Source: Bacteroidota bacterium (GTDB lineage Bacteria; Bacteroidota; Bacteroidia; Cytophagales; Cyclobacteriaceae). From it: a stretch of DNA of 12,483 bases. The stretch is from NCBI GenBank assembly GCA_023412765.1, contig JAEZBX010000093.1:1-12483 (forward strand), read 5' to 3'. Below the pieces are notes generated by a model that ran no database searches, was not told the origin of the DNA, and was given only the letters and a program-made list of their open reading frames with translations. Numbering within the stretch: position 1 is the first letter of the stretch; each line of letters starts with the position of its first letter. The position numbers and the translations under genes were made by a program. Shown one piece after another: positions 12,483 through 12,483 of this stretch.

Positions 12483-12483
12483 A

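Noticed and set aside
12372..12483. Plus-strand frame open to the right edge
   Set aside because: It overlaps the longer minus-strand frame and has no recognisable domain; the minus-strand frame is longer and ends cleanly next to the repeat element, so it was preferred.

Overview
The window looks like chromosomal DNA of a Bacteroidota bacterium, most likely of the Cytophagales type. The evidence is a SusC/SusD outer-membrane uptake pair, acidic residues after lipoprotein cysteines, AT-rich spacers, and a near-consensus Bacteroidota promoter (TTTG-N19-TACATTTA) before an ArsR gene. The genus cannot be fixed from sequence alone.

Region 1 (1-5445, minus strand) is a nutrient-uptake locus. A SusC-type TonB-dependent transporter is followed after 11 nt by a SusD-like surface lipoprotein and after 13 nt by a small unrecognised lipoprotein. 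A long RNA-type hairpin follows, then the N-terminus of an exported twin-arginine protein that leaves the window. The susC leader can fold into two mutually exclusive stems, one of which pairs with the start codon, so it resembles an attenuator or riboswitch. Two inverted repeats lie in or just above it.

Region 2 (5446-6477) is a largely empty spacer of about 450 bp followed by a stand-alone GyrI-like effector-binding protein.

Region 3 (6478-8639, minus strand) is a probable electrophile/redox response module: an ArsR-type repressor with a single cysteine, an Old Yellow Enzyme alkene reductase, and a DoxX membrane protein. It has intrinsic terminators after arsR and after doxX. A 22-bp motif (ATATT-N11-ATGTAT on the plus strand) occurs in the arsR promoter and before the reductase gene, and a variant lies between them. 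This is a candidate ArsR operator.

Region 4 (8668-11994) is housekeeping or accessory: a ModF/PhrA-like tandem ABC ATPase whose first site lacks the catalytic glutamate, possibly preceded by a short leader ORF; an AHSA1-type SRPBCC protein; a short YdeI/OmdA protein whose stop codon abuts that of the SRPBCC gene; and a calcineurin-like metallophosphoesterase.

Region 5 (11995-12483) holds a 294-bp non-coding element with 19-bp perfect terminal inverted repeats, a telomere-like G-rich tandem array with G-quadruplex potential, and several internal hairpins. It looks like a MITE placed exactly between the 3' ends of two convergent genes. The second of these, an unrecognised minus-strand gene, is cut by the window edge.

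The most unusual items are the susC leader switch, the inverted-repeat element, the repeated operator candidate, and the degenerate ABC site.
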